A stretch of 64,000 nucleotides of DNA, taken from M3007 sp037445225. Its GTDB lineage: Bacteria; Bacteroidota; Bacteroidia; Chitinophagales; Saprospiraceae. Numbering within the stretch: position 1 is the first letter of the stretch; every line of letters begins with the position of its first letter. The stretch is from positions 1 to 64,000 of the forward strand of contig JBBIKW010000008.1 in assembly GCA_037445225.1 (NCBI GenBank), in the 5' to 3' direction. The position numbers and the translations under genes are program-made. The notes below the pieces were generated by a model. The model was not told where the DNA came from. It searched no databases and saw only the letters and a list, made by a program, of their open reading frames with translations. Shown piece after piece: positions 52,401-60,957 of the stretch.

Positions 52401-55400
52401 TCAGTGGCACACCAACGATGGCGCTTTTGGCGGCCCTGCCGATACGCCTCAGGTAGAGGCCATCCAAGCCGGAACTTATGTGCTACAAGCGACGCGCCCT
52501 CAAAACGGCTGCACTGCTGCGGACACCGTTCGCATTACTTCGAACCAGAGCGCACCGGAGATCGCATTGCTAGCGCCACAGACCACCCTGACCTGCGAGC
52601 ATCTTACCGTTATCCTTGGGCTCGCCGCCGTTCAGCCGCACTGGAAGGTGCGCTGGACAACTTCAGGAGGAGCCCCCCTGGGCGATACAACTCACATCGC
52701 AGTGAGCCTACCGGGTATTTACAGTGCCGCCGTCCTCGATGTAGAAAACGGCTGCACATCCGACACTTCCGTCCAAGTGCATATCGACACGTTGCCCCCT
52801 CAAGTCTTCGTCCTCCCACCCGATACCCTTACGTGTACGCGTACTGAGACAATGCTTCGAGGGGGGCTTCACGACCCAGATACTGCCGTTATTTTTTCTT
52901 GGAGCGTCTTGGCTGGCCCGGCCTTAATCAACGCCGCTGATTTGGAACCTATAGCCATCGGTCCCGGTCAATACCGCCTCACGGCGGTGCTCTTGCGCAA
53001 TGGGTGTTCCTCCTTTGCCGATGTAGATGTTTTTGAAAATCGAGAAAAGCCAGACGTCCTACTAACCGGCGATACGCTGATCAATTGCTACCGGCCTACA
53101 GCGACTCTGAAAGGGCATACTTCAGTGGTGAACGCCCTGATAAGTTGGAGCGTCCTCGACGGAGGGAACATCGCAGCGGGGGCGGAGACACTTTCTCCAA
53201 TTGTAGATGCTCCCGGCACGTATGTGCTTGCCGTTGCCCGGCTAGATAACGGCTGTTCGGATAGCCGAGGCATAACGGTGTTTGCCGACTTGGAACCGCT
53301 ACAAGTGTCTATCCTGCCGCCCGACACGCTTACCTGCGAGCGCAACCGCGTAGTATTACAAGGGAGCGCACACCCTATGGGCAACGCATCGGCGCAATGG
53401 TCTGCTGCAGATGGGGGGCTCATTCTCTCCGGAGCCCACACGTTCTCCCCAGAAGTAGGCGCTCCAGGGCGCTATACGCTCACGGTTATCCGTACGGAAA
53501 ACGGGTGTTCGGCCGTGGCAGAAGTGGTCGTACAGCAGGATACTGCTGCTCCGCTTGTTACTTCTATCGATGCTGCTCGGATTACTTGCAGTACTCCTGT
53601 GGTTACTGCCGCGGTCTTGCCCGACACTGCCGCATATGCGTATCAGTGGCAAACGACCGATGGCCATTTAATCGGCGGTCAAAACAGCGCTCGAGCTTTA
53701 GCAAATCAACCAGGCCACTATTTTCTAACGGTGACCGACCCACGCACGGGCTGCCTTAGCCGGCATTTGGTCGCTATTGCAGCAGACACCACTGCGCCTC
53801 AGGTGAGTATAATTCCACCGGAGGTGCTCACGTGCGCAACCAGCGAAGTGGCACTACGCGCCGTTGTAGCCCTCGTGTCTCCTGAAACGGCAGATTTTTA
53901 TTGGACTACTCTCGGCGGCAACATTACTGCCGGAGAGAAGGATACGTTAGTCATTGCCTCAGCACCAGGCAGCTATACTCTGACCGTACAGAACACGGCG
54001 AACGGCTGTACCGCCAGCAGCAGCACCTTCGTTGCCCAAGACACTGCGGCCCCTCACCTTCGCATAGCTCCAGTGCTGCCTATCACGTGTGTCCGCACGC
54101 AAAGTCTGCTCGATGCCTCGGCCTCGACGGGCAAAGGCGCTTTGATCTTTGCTTGGAGCGGCCCTTCCGCCACTGGAAACCAAAATGCTCCTCAGCTGAC
54201 CGCTCACCGACCAGGAGCGTACGCGTTAACCCTAACCGACATGTCTAATGGCTGCTCTGCCTCTGCAGCAGTCGAAGTACCTGCCGACACTACGCCACCT
54301 ATTCCGCTGCTGGCCCCCCTCCTACCCCTCACGTGCGAGCGCGAGAGCATCCGTATCGATGCCTCGGCGTCGATGGGAAAGCCCCCTCTTCAGGCCTTCT
54401 GGAGCACGGCGCAAGGGCATTTTCTATCCGATACCAACAGCCTTTCTCCTTTGGTAGATGCCCCCGGTGTCTACGTACTGCTCTTGACGGACGGAGGCAA
54501 TGGCTGCACAGCAACAGCAACGGCTCTCGTCAAGGAAGACCGCGTACCGCCCAAAGTAGATGCCGGTCCAGACCAGCAACTGTATTGCTCGCATCCGGAG
54601 GCGCTTCTTCAAGGGAAAAGCTCCGCACCTGGGCCTCTGTCCTTTCAGTGGCAGACCGTGAGTGGCGGGCCGCTTTGGGGAGATACCCTTTCCGAACAAG
54701 TCCTCGCGAAGCAGCCAGGTGTCTATCGCTTGACCGCAAAGCAGTTGTCTAATGGTTGCACCGCCTTCGACGAGGTGGAGGTCGTAGAAATAGAGCCACC
54801 GGCATTTGAGGTAATTTTACAACAGCCCGACTGTCACGTCGCTAACGGCAGTGTGCGCTTTGTCGCCGCGCCGGGCGGTCTACCTCCTTTTCAGTACTCT
54901 ATCGATGGTGGACGACGCTTTTACTCTTCTTCCGAGTATTCGGCTTTATCGCCGGGCACCTATCAGTTAGTCGTGCGGGATGCCCTGGGTTGTACATCGA
55001 GCCAAGAAGTAACTGTAGTTGCACCTCACTTCCCGCAAGTGCATTTTTCCAAAATAACCTCGATAGAGCTGGGAGACTCTGTGCAATTGGAGCCTCTGCT
55101 CAACATCCCATATACTCAGGTAGTAGATTGGCACTGGACGCCATCCGATGGCCTCTCTTGCGACGACTGCCCTTTGCCTTGGGCTCGGCCCAAACAGACG
55201 ACGCGGTATCGCCTGCGCACATACGACCTCAACGGATGTACGGCCGAAGCGCAGGTGTTAGTACCCGTTAGTCGGCGGCGTTTGCTTTATGCGCCCAATA
55301 TCTTCTCGCCTGACGGCGATGGGTATAACGACCGCTTTACCCTTTACGGCAACCGCGGTGTGGAGGCCATCCGCTCGCTCGAAGTGTTTGACCGCTGGGG

Positions 55401-55572
55401 CAACCTCGTCTTTTCGGGACGCGATCTCGTTCCCAACGTCGAGACACAAGGTTGGGACGGGACTTTCCGAGGACAGGCTGTAATGCCGGGCGTCTACGTG
55501 TGGAAGGCCGTTGTGGCCTTTTGGGATGGATTAGAGGAAGTTTTTGCAGGCGATGTGACCGTTTATCGGTGA
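49474..55572 (+). CDS. giant T9SS type B surface protein with 18 Ig-like repeats
   Basis: 2032 residues. Signal peptide (MRSALLIFFFLPIGFCALYG). Residues ~22-90 form a first Ig-like unit; ~92-262 look like a carbohydrate-binding beta-sandwich (NLIVNGDFEGGNYGF ... GGNDFALDDIVFSPVC). Residues ~274-1779 hold 18 tandem units of about 84 residues. Each has a cysteine near its start (often PPDTLTC), a central tryptophan, APGTYTL and a second cysteine in NGC, then DT-x-x-P. Then come an SprB-like unit (DCHVANGSVRFVAAPGGLPP) and the gliding-motility-associated C-terminal domain (YAPNIFSPDGDGYNDRF, VFDRWGNLVFSG, GVYVWKAVV), the T9SS type B signal. Paired cysteines suggest one disulfide per repeat. Probably a long surface fibre or adhesin. 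Promoter-like TACCTTCG at 49444-49451. Confidence 0.9.
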   Translation: MRSALLIFFFLPIGFCALYGQCPISVDAGEDVWLCQMPGSAQLNGSIAGNYLNFSWTPTAGMQGANTLTPTVTVNGPATFVMTGRAVDMGNNLIVNGDFEGGNYGFTSDYTYSPTNLVPEGTYAVLPNPQAAHAGFAPCSDHTSGGGNMMAVNGAGVPNQNVWCQTVAVQPNTQYVFSAWVTSLHPSSPARLQFSINGNTIGPIFVAPNQTCVWLNFYTTWNSGSNTSATICIVNQNTVLGGNDFALDDIVFSPVCSVSDTVQVHIVQLQAVAAPAFSVIPCEGSRLTLSGVGSSSGQNISYRWETTNGNIVSGENTLHPVVDAAGSYMLVVTFNNGAVECTKTATANVIPTSNPLSAWISPPLPIGCGGTAVALRGFTNQPAFAQYQWTSGPGGHFTSKPDSATVWVDRPGTYTLVVTNTATGCTAQATVTVLSATERPNAVANADISVFYCTSDTFRLSGNGSSVGPEYTYLWSAMQGGRVVEGTDSLNARANAPGMYVLRVTNTSNGCVSYDTVVVEDLRRLPVFRIDSPSTFTCLTDTIWLRAHVDSEAVRVLWRQVEGAPLSGDSAGLWVGVLGPGIYSLQVTDTVTLCSAADTVVVPADTLAPVASILPPDTLTCQRSQIVLSGEGSSEGPTFRYRWTAANGGVIEGADSLRTAVARAPGSYFLQVTNVQNGCTAVASQTVVADAEVLIAVANAPELLTCARTEVRLNANGSTQQAGLTYMWSTADGSILADAQTPTPLVGALGTYVLQISHPSNGCTASATVVVAQDTQAPPIGIAPAGPITCLTPRLTLIGQHFGAKAAQFEWTTLDGHIADGAQTLTPVIASGGTYLLTAYYPHNGCAATASAEVGTDTVSPHVYVAPALPISCAEPIRVLDASASAGGALFSYTWQTDGEGHFASDTQTLHPAVDAPGTYTLTVYNLQNGCSQTATAKVDIDTISPLALAGPDRQLTCYAPTAMLSAEMVQTGVHYQWHTNDGAFGGPADTPQVEAIQAGTYVLQATRPQNGCTAADTVRITSNQSAPEIALLAPQTTLTCEHLTVILGLAAVQPHWKVRWTTSGGAPLGDTTHIAVSLPGIYSAAVLDVENGCTSDTSVQVHIDTLPPQVFVLPPDTLTCTRTETMLRGGLHDPDTAVIFSWSVLAGPALINAADLEPIAIGPGQYRLTAVLLRNGCSSFADVDVFENREKPDVLLTGDTLINCYRPTATLKGHTSVVNALISWSVLDGGNIAAGAETLSPIVDAPGTYVLAVARLDNGCSDSRGITVFADLEPLQVSILPPDTLTCERNRVVLQGSAHPMGNASAQWSAADGGLILSGAHTFSPEVGAPGRYTLTVIRTENGCSAVAEVVVQQDTAAPLVTSIDAARITCSTPVVTAAVLPDTAAYAYQWQTTDGHLIGGQNSARALANQPGHYFLTVTDPRTGCLSRHLVAIAADTTAPQVSIIPPEVLTCATSEVALRAVVALVSPETADFYWTTLGGNITAGEKDTLVIASAPGSYTLTVQNTANGCTASSSTFVAQDTAAPHLRIAPVLPITCVRTQSLLDASASTGKGALIFAWSGPSATGNQNAPQLTAHRPGAYALTLTDMSNGCSASAAVEVPADTTPPIPLLAPLLPLTCERESIRIDASASMGKPPLQAFWSTAQGHFLSDTNSLSPLVDAPGVYVLLLTDGGNGCTATATALVKEDRVPPKVDAGPDQQLYCSHPEALLQGKSSAPGPLSFQWQTVSGGPLWGDTLSEQVLAKQPGVYRLTAKQLSNGCTAFDEVEVVEIEPPAFEVILQQPDCHVANGSVRFVAAPGGLPPFQYSIDGGRRFYSSSEYSALSPGTYQLVVRDALGCTSSQEVTVVAPHFPQVHFSKITSIELGDSVQLEPLLNIPYTQVVDWHWTPSDGLSCDDCPLPWARPKQTTRYRLRTYDLNGCTAEAQVLVPVSRRRLLYAPNIFSPDGDGYNDRFTLYGNRGVEAIRSLEVFDRWGNLVFSGRDLVPNVETQGWDGTFRGQAVMPGVYVWKAVVAFWDGLEEVFAGDVTVYR
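50293..54810 (+). repeat. 18 diverged tandem repeats of about 251 bp inside the giant surface protein gene
   Basis: Counted from the protein: 18 successive units, each with the conserved pair of cysteines and the pattern T/S-C ... W ... G-T-Y ... N-G-C ... D-T-x-x-P. Units are clearly homologous but diverged at DNA level; I saw no long identical stretches, so this is an old array. Units 5, 11 and 13 share the PPDTLTC opening, and 8, 12 and 17 share VDAPGTY or VDAPGVY. Confidence 0.85.
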
Positions 55573-55594
55573 AGAACGGCCGTATAACGCTGCC

Positions 55595-55602
55595 TACTTT
55601 TG
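55595..55602 (+). promoter_or_regulatory. -7 promoter element (TACTTTTG) for the 5'-nucleotidase gene
   Basis: Exact TAnnTTTG, 30 bases before the ATG at 55633. Confidence 0.55.
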
Positions 55603-55632
55603 TGCTCAACTTTTCACTAACGCATCGCTCGC

Positions 55633-57201
55633 ATGTCGCTACGTCAGATCTTTTTTTTCACTCTCCTGCTCTTTGTGGGCTGTCGCCCGAGCCGCACAGG
55701 CATTACAGACGACGGCATCATCGAGGTCGTCTTTCTTCACCTAAACGATGTGTACGAAATCGCCCCCCTTTCCGATGGCGCTGGCGGTTTAGCCCGAGTG
55801 GCAGCACTTCGACAGGGTCTGCGGGCCCAAAACCCCAATACGTATACAGTTTTAGCGGGCGATTTTTTAAGTCCCTCCGTCTTGGGCACGCTGCGCCACG
55901 AGGGCAAGCGCATTCGCGGGCGGCACATGATCGCGGTGCTCAACGCGGTAGGAGTAAACGCAGTAACTTTTGGCAATCACGAGTTTGACCTCGACTACGA
56001 AGATCTTCAGGCGCGCCTCGATGAGGCCGCCTTTACATGGTTGGGCACCAACGTAAGGCTCGTCCGAGGCAATAGCACCAGCGAGCCCTTTTTTCGCCGT
56101 TTACCTTCCGGGCAGCGCACAGTATGTCCCGATTATGCCGTTATCGAATTTGTCGATGCCGACGGCACGCGTTTAAAAGTCGGCCTGTGGGCTGCTACCG
56201 TGCCGATGAACCAAAAGCCCTACGTGCGTTACCACGACCCGATAGCCACCGCTCGGCAAACCTACCAACAGCTGCGCTCCGCATGCGATGTGCAGGTAGG
56301 AATAACCCATTTAGACATTCAAGACGACCTGAAATTAGCTGCTCAGGTGCCGGAAGTACCGCTCATCATGGGCGGTCACGACCACAACAATATGCTGCAT
56401 CGCGTTGGGCAGACCATCGTAGCTAAAGCCGATGCCAATGCCCGCACCGTATATGTGCACCGCCTGCGCTACGACCGAAAAAGGCGAATAGCTCAAGTGC
56501 GCTCTGAGCTGCGGCGCATCGACAGCTCCCTATCAGAAGAGGACAGCACCGCGCGAGTAATATTGCAGTGGGAAAAAATCAAAGACGCGGCGCTTCAGAG
56601 CACTGGTTTTGACGCTAAAGCACTTGTTACGCATCTAAAGACCCCCTTGGATTGTCGAGAGGCATTCATCCGGCACCAGCAGGCACCGGTAGGGCAAATT
56701 GTCCTGTCGGCCATGTTAGCCGCGGCGCGAGAGCAACCGGAATGCGCTGTACTCAACAGCGGTTCCATACGCGTCGACGATGTGCTCATCGGCCCTCTGA
56801 CGGAGCTCGATGTGGTACGCATGTTGTCTTTTGGCGGCGGCATAAGCGAGGTAGACATGCGGGGACGCTTGCTCCAACAGGTGCTCGACGCTGGTCTGCG
56901 CAACAAAGGCAAAGGTGGCTACATACAGCTGGCTCACATCGAGCGCGACGAGGCTGCTCAACAGTGGCTTATTCGAGGAAAACCGCTTGACTCAATGCGC
57001 GTCTATCGAGTGGTACTGCCCGACTTTTTGCTTACCGGACAAGAAACAAACATGGGCTTTTTAAAAGCAGAACCCGTGGGTGAACAAGCCGGCACCACCC
57101 ATCCGGACATCCTGCGCCTTTATCGGCCTTCGGCGGAGGCGACGGACGACCTTCGCAAAGACATTCGGCACGCCCTTATCCACTACTGGCGCCGTCAATA
57201 G
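55633..57201 (+). CDS. 5'-nucleotidase / metallophosphatase lipoprotein
   Basis: 522 residues. A lipoprotein signal (FFFTLLLFVGCRPS) precedes a calcineurin-like phosphoesterase domain with its metal-binding motifs: FLHLNDVYEI, LAGDFLSPS, TFGNHEFDLDY, GITHLDIQDD and IMGGHDHN. The C-terminal 5'-nucleotidase domain (about 325-500) has CAVLNSGSIRVDDVL and VRMLSFGGGISEVDM, the substrate-binding region. It should hydrolyse nucleotides or related phosphates outside the inner membrane. The H-x-N-D-V-Y-E variant of the first motif is typical of a subgroup found in several Bacteroidota. plsC follows after 44 bases. Confidence 0.92.
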   Translation: MSLRQIFFFTLLLFVGCRPSRTGITDDGIIEVVFLHLNDVYEIAPLSDGAGGLARVAALRQGLRAQNPNTYTVLAGDFLSPSVLGTLRHEGKRIRGRHMIAVLNAVGVNAVTFGNHEFDLDYEDLQARLDEAAFTWLGTNVRLVRGNSTSEPFFRRLPSGQRTVCPDYAVIEFVDADGTRLKVGLWAATVPMNQKPYVRYHDPIATARQTYQQLRSACDVQVGITHLDIQDDLKLAAQVPEVPLIMGGHDHNNMLHRVGQTIVAKADANARTVYVHRLRYDRKRRIAQVRSELRRIDSSLSEEDSTARVILQWEKIKDAALQSTGFDAKALVTHLKTPLDCREAFIRHQQAPVGQIVLSAMLAAAREQPECAVLNSGSIRVDDVLIGPLTELDVVRMLSFGGGISEVDMRGRLLQQVLDAGLRNKGKGGYIQLAHIERDEAAQQWLIRGKPLDSMRVYRVVLPDFLLTGQETNMGFLKAEPVGEQAGTTHPDILRLYRPSAEATDDLRKDIRHALIHYWRRQ

Positions 57202-57230
57202 TTCGTTTAGGCGAGCTGCTCTCCTTTGGC

Positions 57231-57238
57231 TACCTTTG
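57231..57238 (+). promoter_or_regulatory. -7 promoter element (TACCTTTG) immediately before plsC
   Basis: Exact TAnnTTTG ending only seven bases before the plsC ATG, so if active the message is leaderless or nearly so. Confidence 0.5.
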
Positions 57239-57245
57239 CGGCGAA

Positions 57246-58016
57246 ATGACAAATGCGTTGCGAAAGGTTTGGGCAGTGTACGCGGTGGCGCTCTTTTTAT
57301 TGCTCATGCTGACGTTTGGAGTGCCCGTGCTGCTGTGGCACATGATGTGGATGCCCGGAGAGCGCGCTTTGCGGCGGAACATCCACTTCTTACACCACGT
57401 ATTTACGCCTGTTTTTTTAGGGTGTATTGGAGTGCGGCTGAAGGTAGAGGGACAAGAGCATGTGTCGCCCCAGCGCGCTTATGTGATTGTGAGCAACCAC
57501 GTTTCGGCGCTGGATTTCATCGTCAATGCCCGCGCTTTTCCGGGCGTATTTCAATTCTTAGCCAAGCAAGAACTCCACCGCATTCCCATATTTGGATGGG
57601 TTGTCAAAAAGATGTGCCTCAGCGTAGACCGAAGCAATCCAACGAGCCGAGCACGCAGTTTAGCGCTGTTGCAAGAGCGCTTAGCAAAAGGCTGGAGTAT
57701 TTTTGTATATCCAGAGGGGCGGCGCAACCGCACGGCCGAGCCGTTAGGGCCGTTTTACGACGGCGCCTTTCGCGTAGCAGTTCAGACGCAAGCCCCAGTA
57801 GCTGTGCAGACGCTGGTCAACATGCGCGACATCTGCGGCAAAGCAGATGGACTGGATCTGCGCCCCGGAGTGGTGCGCATTGTCTGGAGCAAGCCCATTG
57901 AGACCACCGGCATGAGCATGGACGATGTCCCGCGCTTGCGCGAGCAAGTGCGCCGCATCATGTTGGAGCACTGCTCGCCAGACACTTCGCCCACGCGCTT
58001 CGCCTTCTCTGGCTGA
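57246..58016 (+). CDS. plsC: 1-acyl-sn-glycerol-3-phosphate acyltransferase
   Basis: 256 residues with an N-terminal membrane helix (AVALFLLLMLTFGVPVLLWH). The acyltransferase motifs are in order: VSNHVSALDFIVNARAFPG (NH-x4-D), then VYPEGRRNRTAEPLGPFYDG (E-G-x-R-x-R), and GAFRVAVQTQAPVAVQTLVN as the third block. It makes phosphatidic acid from lysophosphatidic acid at the inner membrane. The length is usual. The next gene's true start (58051) lies 34 bases after the stop; a longer ORF overlapping plsC in another frame is an artefact. Confidence 0.92.
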   Translation: MTNALRKVWAVYAVALFLLLMLTFGVPVLLWHMMWMPGERALRRNIHFLHHVFTPVFLGCIGVRLKVEGQEHVSPQRAYVIVSNHVSALDFIVNARAFPGVFQFLAKQELHRIPIFGWVVKKMCLSVDRSNPTSRARSLALLQERLAKGWSIFVYPEGRRNRTAEPLGPFYDGAFRVAVQTQAPVAVQTLVNMRDICGKADGLDLRPGVVRIVWSKPIETTGMSMDDVPRLREQVRRIMLEHCSPDTSPTRFAFSG

Positions 58017-58050
58017 GCCATCTGTTACTACACGAAGAAAAACAGCAACA

Positions 58051-59409
58051 GTGAAATACAAAAACAACATCTTAGAAACGATAGGGAATACACCCCTGGT
58101 CAAGCTCAACCGCGTAGTCGCCGACATTCCCGCATTGGTGTTAGCCAAGGTAGAGACATTTAACCCCGGGCATTCAATTAAAGACCGCATGGCCGTCAAG
58201 ATGATCGACGATGCCGAAGCGAAGGGATTACTCAAACCAGGGGGTACCATCATCGAATGCACTAGCGGCAACACCGGCATGGGGTTGGCCTTAGTGGCCT
58301 GTGTCCGCGGTTATCGGGCCATCTTTACCACCACAGACAAGCAGAGCAAGGAAAAGATCGACATGCTCAAGGCCATGGGGGCAGAAGTAATCGTGTGCCC
58401 TACCAATGTAGAGCCCGACGACCCTCGCTCTTATTATTCGGTGGCACGGCGTCTGAGTCAGGAAATGCCCAACTCCTTTTGGTGTAACCAGTACGACAAC
58501 CTCTCCAACCGCCAAGCGCATTACGAGAGCACCGGCCCAGAAATATGGGACCAAACCGACGGCAAAGTGACGCACATCGTGGTGGGTGTAGGCACTGGAG
58601 GTACAATCTCTGGGGTAGCGCGCTACTTAAAAGAACGCAATCCCAACATCCAAATATGGGGGGCCGACACCTACGGGTCTGTCTTCAAGAAATACCACGA
58701 AACCGGCATCTTCGACCCGAAGGAAATCTACCCCTACATCACGGAGGGTATCGGCGAGGACATTATACCCGCCAATGTAGACTTTTCGCTTATCGACCTT
58801 TTCGAGAAGGTAACCGATAAGGACGCAGCGATTTGGGCGCGCCGGTTAGCGCGGGAAGAGGGACTGCTGCTGGGCTATTCGGCCGGCAGTGCCATAGGTG
58901 CGCTGTGGCAGCTGCGCCATCGACTGAACAAGGACGACGTAGTTGTCGTCATCTTCCACGACCACGGCAGTCGATACGTGCGTAAAATCTACAACGACGA
59001 GTGGATGCGGCAGCGCGGTTTTTTAGAGGAAGAACTCCGCGTAGCCGATATCATCAATTACAAGAAAGACCGCCACTTCTATACCTTGCAAAAGGACGAC
59101 ACGCTCCAGGTAGCTTTTCAGCAGATGAAAGAACACGACATCAGCCAGTTGCCGGTGCTGGATGGCGACCGCATCATCGGAGCCATAACGGAGCGCCAAG
59201 TACTTCGGCTCTTGCTTCAGAACCCGTTGGAAAACAGCCAAAAACCCGTGTCCGAGTTCATGGAAGAACCCTTACCGGAAGTGAGCGATAACGTACCCAT
59301 TAGCCAGCTGAGCCGTTATTTTAACAAAAGTACGCCAGCCGTCATCGCCCGCGACCGCTCGGGCAGCGTACACATCATTACGCCCTACGACCTGATTCAA
59401 AGCCTTTAG
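58051..59409 (+). CDS. cystathionine beta-synthase-type PLP enzyme with C-terminal CBS pair
   Basis: 452 residues starting at GTG (MKYKNNILETIGNTPLVKLN). An open frame reaches back to 57925 within plsC, but that part has no homology. The PLP lysine is in NPGHSIKDRMAVKM, the substrate loop is ECTSGNTGMGLAL, the phosphate-binding loop VGVGTGGTISGVARYLKE, and the C-terminal serine loop LGYSAGSAIGAL. Residues ~325-452 form two CBS domains (LQVAFQQMKEHDISQLPVLD, then VSEFMEEPLPEVSDN). It should condense serine (or O-acetylserine) with homocysteine or sulfide; the CBS pair points to cystathionine beta-synthase rather than cysteine synthase. purN begins six bases later. Confidence 0.9.
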   Translation: MKYKNNILETIGNTPLVKLNRVVADIPALVLAKVETFNPGHSIKDRMAVKMIDDAEAKGLLKPGGTIIECTSGNTGMGLALVACVRGYRAIFTTTDKQSKEKIDMLKAMGAEVIVCPTNVEPDDPRSYYSVARRLSQEMPNSFWCNQYDNLSNRQAHYESTGPEIWDQTDGKVTHIVVGVGTGGTISGVARYLKERNPNIQIWGADTYGSVFKKYHETGIFDPKEIYPYITEGIGEDIIPANVDFSLIDLFEKVTDKDAAIWARRLAREEGLLLGYSAGSAIGALWQLRHRLNKDDVVVVIFHDHGSRYVRKIYNDEWMRQRGFLEEELRVADIINYKKDRHFYTLQKDDTLQVAFQQMKEHDISQLPVLDGDRIIGAITERQVLRLLLQNPLENSQKPVSEFMEEPLPEVSDNVPISQLSRYFNKSTPAVIARDRSGSVHIITPYDLIQSL

Positions 59410-59415
59410 GTTCAC

Positions 59416-59994
59416 ATGACCTACATAGCTGTATTTGCTTCGGGCACGGGCAGCAACGCGCACCGTATTGCCGACCACTTTGCGCACAGCCATTGCGCGC
59501 AGGTGCAGTTGATAGTGTCGAACAACGCCCAGGCGCCGGTAGTGGCCATGGCTCGAGAGCGCGGCATTCCGGTATGTATCGTTTCTAGGGCGATGCTTTA
59601 CGAAACGGAGGAGTTGCTTTCAATACTCGCCGAACATCGAGTGGGTTTCATTGCTCTGGCCGGCTTTCTTTGGCTCATCCCACCCTATCTGGTGCGCGCC
59701 TATTCGGGCCGTCTTGTCAACATCCATCCCGCTCTGCTGCCGGCGTATGGGGGTAAAGGTATGTACGGCATGCGCGTACACGAAGCCGTCAAAGCAGCAG
59801 GCGAACGCGAGACGGGTATAACTATCCATTACGTCAACGAGGAATACGACAAAGGGCCTATTGTCTTTCAAGCCCGCTGTCCCGTATTGCCCGAGGACAC
59901 TTCTGCGGATATTGCTCGTAAAGTTCAGGCGTTAGAGCATGAGCACTATCCTCGAATAATAGAGCAACTGATCTGTTCGGAGAGTAAGTCATAG
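59416..59994 (+). CDS. purN: phosphoribosylglycinamide formyltransferase
   Basis: 192 residues. The purine-pathway enzyme transfers a formyl group from 10-formyl-THF to GAR. Seen: N-terminal AVFASGTGSNAHRIADHF, the active-site block LVNIHPALLPAYGGKGMYGM with Asn and His, and ITIHYVNEEYDKGPIVFQ with the catalytic aspartate. Length and motifs are normal. It lies between the cystathionine beta-synthase gene (six-base gap) and the prenyltransferase gene (one-base gap), so the three are co-transcribed. Confidence 0.95.
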   Translation: MTYIAVFASGTGSNAHRIADHFAHSHCAQVQLIVSNNAQAPVVAMARERGIPVCIVSRAMLYETEELLSILAEHRVGFIALAGFLWLIPPYLVRAYSGRLVNIHPALLPAYGGKGMYGMRVHEAVKAAGERETGITIHYVNEEYDKGPIVFQARCPVLPEDTSADIARKVQALEHEHYPRIIEQLICSESKS

Positions 59995-59995
59995 G

Positions 59996-60874
59996 ATGAC
60001 GGTTCGCGATGTATTGCAGCTTATTCGCTTTGAGCACTGGGTGAAAAACCTGTTTGTGCTGCTGCCGGCCTTCTTTGCCGCCCGCCTAACGGATTGGTCG
60101 ATCTGCCACAAGGCGTTGCTCGCTTTTGGCGCTTTTTCGGCAGTGTCTTCGGGAGTGTATGTCCTCAACGACTGGGTAGACGCGCCCCGCGATCGCAATC
60201 ACCCGAAGAAATGCCGCCGTCCGATGGCGCGGGGCAGCGTGCGGCGCCGAGAGGCATTTGCTCTGATGTTTCTCTGTTTGGCGATAGGGCTTGGTTTAGC
60301 CAACTGGTTGAGTGCAACGGTTGTGCTGCTTTGCATCGCGTACGTAGGTATAAACGCTTTGTACACGTTTATCTTCAAGCATATCGCCATTGTAGACATC
60401 AGCTTTATCGCTGTTGGTTTTCTGTTGCGCATCTGGGTGGGTGGAGCAGCTACTGCTGTAGAGATTTCGCATTGGCTTACGGTCATGACATTTCTGCTGG
60501 CCCTTATCTTAGGGTTAGCCAAACGCCGCGGCGAATATGTGGTAGCTATGCGCGGACACAGTTTTCGGCGCGCCTTAGAGGGATATAACTTGCCTTTTTT
60601 AGATGCCAGCATAGTGGTGTGCTCTACAGTAACGATTGTCGCGTATCTGATGTACTGTTTCTCTCCGGAAGTGACCGAACGCATCGGCAGCCCGCACATT
60701 TATTACACAGCGCTTTTCGTGATTTTGGGCATTTTGCGATATCTCCAGCTGACACTGGTGTTTGGCCGCACAGAGTCGCCTACTCATGCTTTGCTGCGCG
60801 ATGCCTTTCTTCAGTGGACGCTGCTGGGATGGGTGGGCGCTTTTGTGTGGTTGCTTTACCTAAAGGGGAGGTAA
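59996..60874 (+). CDS. UbiA-family prenyltransferase, phosphoribosyl-decaprenol-synthase-like
   Basis: 292 residues with about eight or nine membrane helices. The Mg/diphosphate motif is NDWVDAPRDRNHPKK followed by CRRPMARG, which resembles decaprenyl-phosphate phosphoribosyltransferases (ND..D...D..HP.K..RP) rather than quinone-ring prenyltransferases. The second aspartate-containing loop is AKRRGEYVVAMRGHSFRR. Substrate assignment is by motif resemblance only: it could transfer phosphoribose to a polyprenyl phosphate, a step towards arabinose-like cell-surface sugars. The epimerase genes of that pathway are not visible here. Confidence 0.83.
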   Translation: MTVRDVLQLIRFEHWVKNLFVLLPAFFAARLTDWSICHKALLAFGAFSAVSSGVYVLNDWVDAPRDRNHPKKCRRPMARGSVRRREAFALMFLCLAIGLGLANWLSATVVLLCIAYVGINALYTFIFKHIAIVDISFIAVGFLLRIWVGGAATAVEISHWLTVMTFLLALILGLAKRRGEYVVAMRGHSFRRALEGYNLPFLDASIVVCSTVTIVAYLMYCFSPEVTERIGSPHIYYTALFVILGILRYLQLTLVFGRTESPTHALLRDAFLQWTLLGWVGAFVWLLYLKGR

Positions 60875-60957
60875 ACGTCTGGCGCTTTATTGCCGCTGCA
60901 TGCGATGGGAAGCCATTCCTACCTTTACGGCGGATACACCGACACTGCCTGTTTTTG

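Noticed and set aside
52344..52847. 167-codon open frame inside the giant surface protein gene
   Set aside because: Out-of-frame shadow of the repeat region; many similar shadows occur there in both strands.
50293..54810. Regular repeats that could suggest a CRISPR array or satellite DNA
   Set aside because: The period is about 251 bp, the units are diverged and in one open frame, and the pattern is protein-level (Ig-like units).
57925..58050. N-terminal extension of the cystathionine beta-synthase gene into plsC
   Set aside because: The 42 extra residues are a shadow of plsC and unlike any PLP-enzyme N-terminus; GTG at 58051 begins the conserved sequence.
60619..60957. N-terminal extension of the DUF4010 gene
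   Set aside because: This part is an out-of-frame reading of the UbiA-family gene; a promoter-like box at 60920-60927 and the ATG at 60958 fit better.
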